A stretch of DNA of 15,721 nt from Candidatus Dormiibacterota bacterium (GTDB lineage Bacteria > Chloroflexota > Dormibacteria > UBA8260 > Bog-877). Location of the stretch: NCBI GenBank assembly GCA_003164475.1, contig PLTL01000236.1:1376-17096 (forward strand), read 5' to 3'. The notes under the pieces are model-generated. The model was not told the origin of the DNA and ran no database searches. It saw only the letters and a program-made list of their open reading frames with translations. A program made the translations under genes and the position numbers. Shown piece by piece: positions 13,777 to 15,721 of this stretch; the stretch's first letter is position 1; each line of letters opens with the position of its first letter.

Positions 13777-14219
13777 ACCATCCGCTGATGGACCGGCGAT
13801 CCCGAGCGGCTAGGCGTGACAGCTGGATCGGCAGGTCACGGCCCGCCCGGCAGGCAGGTCGGCCTGCGGCAGGCGCTGTGGTGAACCATCCGCGACCAGC
13901 CCCAGCGCGTGCCGGGCGGCACGAGTTGGCCGAGTCCCGCCACTGCCCGCCCCCGCCTCAAGAGGGACGCAGGCGCCCCGAGTGCGGGCGGCTCGAATCT
14001 GGACCCGGGGGATCGCTGGGGACGCCGCGGGCCGGCATCACGGCCAGCCAGACCTCCCTCCCTCACACCGGGCGGCGCGGGCTGGGCGGGTTACTGTCCC
14101 CTGTCACCATCGTGCGTTCGTGACGAGGCGGCAGCCCTCGGCGACGGACCGCCGGTGACCCACGTCCAGGCCCTTGAGTTGCTCCTCGTGGAGCCGACGT
14201 GCCCATGGAGGCCGGGGCC
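13777..14219. other. Gene-free stretch upstream of ABC exporter gene
   Basis: It contains the 6-bp hairpin at 13850-13867, a TACTGT box at 14092-14097 and an inverted pair GTCAC/GTGAC a few bases after it (about 14103-14124). The box would give a leader of about 115 nt for the ABC gene. The inverted pair is in the right place for an operator but the arms are only 5 bp. No gene is visible. Confidence 0.4.
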
Positions 14220-15721
14220 ATGACCCTGATCCGCATGATGCGAGCCCGGCTCCGGCCCTACTCGCGGCAGGTCGCATTCGTCCTGGGTCTGATTGTGATC
14301 CAGACCGTCGTCGGCCTGTATCTGCCCAACCTCACCGCGAACATCATCAACAATGGCATCGCCAAAGGCGACATCTCGTACATCTGGCGCACGGGCGGCG
14401 TCATGCTGGCCCTGACTGTCGTGCAGGGCTCGATCGCGGTCGTCGCCGTCTACTGGGCCTCCCGCACATCGATGGGTGTCGGCCGGGATCTCCGAGCGCT
14501 GGTCTTCGGTCGGGTGCTGCGCTTCTCGGAACGGGAGATGAACAGGTTCGGGACGCCCTCCCTGATCACACGCAACACCAACGACATCCAGCAGATCCAG
14601 ATTTTCCTGCAGATGGCCCTGACCATCATGGCCGCTGCGCCGATCATGATGGTCGGCGGCGTCTTCATGGCCCTCCGGGAGGATGTCACGCTCTCTCTCC
14701 TGCTGGTGGTGGCGGTCCCCCTGATGGCTGCGATCGTCCTCACCATGCTCTTCCTCGCAGTGCCGCTGTTCCAGTCGATGCAGGTCAAGATTGATCGGAT
14801 CAACCAGGTGCTGCGGGAGCAGATCACCGGCGTTCGCGTCATCCGGGCCTTCGTCCGCGGCCGATACGAGGAGCGCCGCTTTGCGACCGCCAACGCCGAC
14901 CTCACGGCGAACGCTCTGCGTGTCAACCGTCTCTTCGTGCTCGCGATGCCAGTTCTGATGGGAATCATGAACCTCTCCAGCGTCGCGGTGCTCTGGTTCG
15001 GCGGCCACCTGGTCGACAGCGGTCAAATGCCGATCGGCAATCTGACCGCCTTCCTGGCCTACATCCTGCAGATCCTAATGTCGGTTCTGCTGGCGGTGAT
15101 GATGGTGATTCTGGTGCCCCGTGCCGAGGCGAGTGCGGAGCGCGTCGAGGCGGTGGTGCGCGTCGAACCGTCGATCGTGACTCCAGAGCATCCCCTCCGC
15201 CCGGCCCGCCTGAAGGGAGTCGTGGAGTTCCGCCAGGTATCCTTCGGCTACCCGGGTGGGGAGGAGCCGGTCCTGCGGGATCTCTCCTTCCGACTCCGCC
15301 CCGGCGAGACCACCGCGATCATCGGCAGCACTGGCGCCGGCAAGTCAACCCTCCTCAACCTCATCCCCCGCTTCTTCGATGTCAGTTCTGGGGCGCTGCT
15401 CATCGACGGGGTCAATGTCAAGGACCGCTCCTTGGAGGAGCTCTGGTCCGGAATCGGGCTGGTTCCTCAGCAGGCGTACCTGTTCGCTGGGACTGTCGCC
15501 GACAACCTCCGCTTTGCTGCCGCGGACGCCACCGAGGCTGCGCTCTGGCATGCGCTCGAGGTGGCGCAGGCGAGCGATTTCGTGGCCACCATGCCCGGCC
15601 AGCTGGAGGCCCCGATTGACCAAGGCGGGACCAACGTCTCCGGCGGCCAGCGACAGCGGCTCGCCATCGCCCGCGCCCTCGTGAAGCAGCCGCCGATCTA
15701 CCTCTTCGACGACTGCTTCTC
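14220..15721 (+). CDS. ABC exporter half-transporter, 3' end outside window
   Basis: The first 500 residues of a type-1 (MsbA/MdlB/LmrA-type) exporter with a fused membrane domain and ATPase. The membrane part (about 1-310) has six hydrophobic segments, starting LRPYSRQVAFVLGLIVIQTV. The coupling-helix region reads EREMNRFGTPSLITRNTNDI, and ITGVRVIRAFVRGRYEERRF is typical. The nucleotide-binding domain has Walker A GSTGAGKST (369-377), Q-loop VPQQAYLF, signature VSGGQRQR (473-480) and Walker B IYLFDD. After Asp497 the catalytic Glu position is Asp498 (DDCFS), as in the degenerate half of heterodimeric exporters, so the partner with the proper Glu is probably the next gene. ATG 14220 is chosen because GGAGG (14207-14211) lies 8 nt upstream; ATG 14205 and GTG 14199 are in frame alternatives. 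The cargo (drug, lipid or peptide) is unknown. Confidence 0.93.
   Translation, partial: MTLIRMMRARLRPYSRQVAFVLGLIVIQTVVGLYLPNLTANIINNGIAKGDISYIWRTGGVMLALTVVQGSIAVVAVYWASRTSMGVGRDLRALVFGRVLRFSEREMNRFGTPSLITRNTNDIQQIQIFLQMALTIMAAAPIMMVGGVFMALREDVTLSLLLVVAVPLMAAIVLTMLFLAVPLFQSMQVKIDRINQVLREQITGVRVIRAFVRGRYEERRFATANADLTANALRVNRLFVLAMPVLMGIMNLSSVAVLWFGGHLVDSGQMPIGNLTAFLAYILQILMSVLLAVMMVILVPRAEASAERVEAVVRVEPSIVTPEHPLRPARLKGVVEFRQVSFGYPGGEEPVLRDLSFRLRPGETTAIIGSTGAGKSTLLNLIPRFFDVSSGALLIDGVNVKDRSLEELWSGIGLVPQQAYLFAGTVADNLRFAAADATEAALWHALEVAQASDFVATMPGQLEAPIDQGGTNVSGGQRQRLAIARALVKQPPIYLFDDCF

Noticed and set aside
14091..15026. Long open frame on the minus strand, rich in His/Asp/Glu
   Set aside because: It is the antisense shadow of the ABC exporter gene, and its composition is that of reversed membrane-protein codons.
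1..15721. tRNA, rRNA, CRISPR arrays, insertion sequences and phage genes
   Set aside because: I looked for tRNA T-loops, regularly spaced repeats, transposase motifs and terminal inverted repeats on both strands and saw none.

Overview
The window is a stretch of very GC-rich bacterial chromosome. It carries ordinary single-copy-type genes with no sign of phage, plasmid, insertion sequence or CRISPR. A luciferase-like F420-dependent oxidoreductase, a DUF6941 protein, a small GKKxWFGPRRLGWG membrane protein and start codons placed 6-8 nt after a TANNNT box point to an actinobacterium or a high-GC relative such as Dormibacterota or Chloroflexota. That placement is an inference; no rRNA or marker gene is present to settle it.

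Layout. The left edge holds the 5'-truncated proC (+), which converges on a minus-strand series: DUF6941 protein, three-TM membrane protein, proline iminopeptidase-type hydrolase, then an LLM oxidoreductase. Between the last two lies a 450-bp gap with a long imperfect inverted repeat. Next, a membrane-anchored amidase_3 protein (-) is divergent from a RibD-C/dihydrofolate-reductase-like enzyme (+), which is followed by msrB (+). After a 530-bp gap comes a PAS-GGDEF-EAL protein (+), then a 400-bp gap, a possible 14-codon leader peptide coupled by a GTGA overlap to a zinc-less quinone oxidoreductase (+), and a small membrane protein (+). This side converges on a CaiB/BaiF CoA-transferase (-). 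A 1-kb gene-free stretch with several hairpins precedes an ABC exporter half (+) that runs off the right edge.

Function. The genes do not form one pathway. They cover proline synthesis, redox chemistry and repair (LLM, MsrB, quinone oxidoreductase, pyrimidine-reductase-like), cell wall (amidase), c-di-GMP signalling, CoA transfer and export. The points most worth a second look are the recurrent leaderless-type promoters, the Cys-containing leader peptide, the rod-like inverted repeat, an amidase with Trp in place of a zinc-ligand His, an EAL domain missing three catalytic-site residues beside an intact GGDEF domain, and a possible small RNA in the 1-kb gap. I found no clear case of a wholly new multi-gene system.
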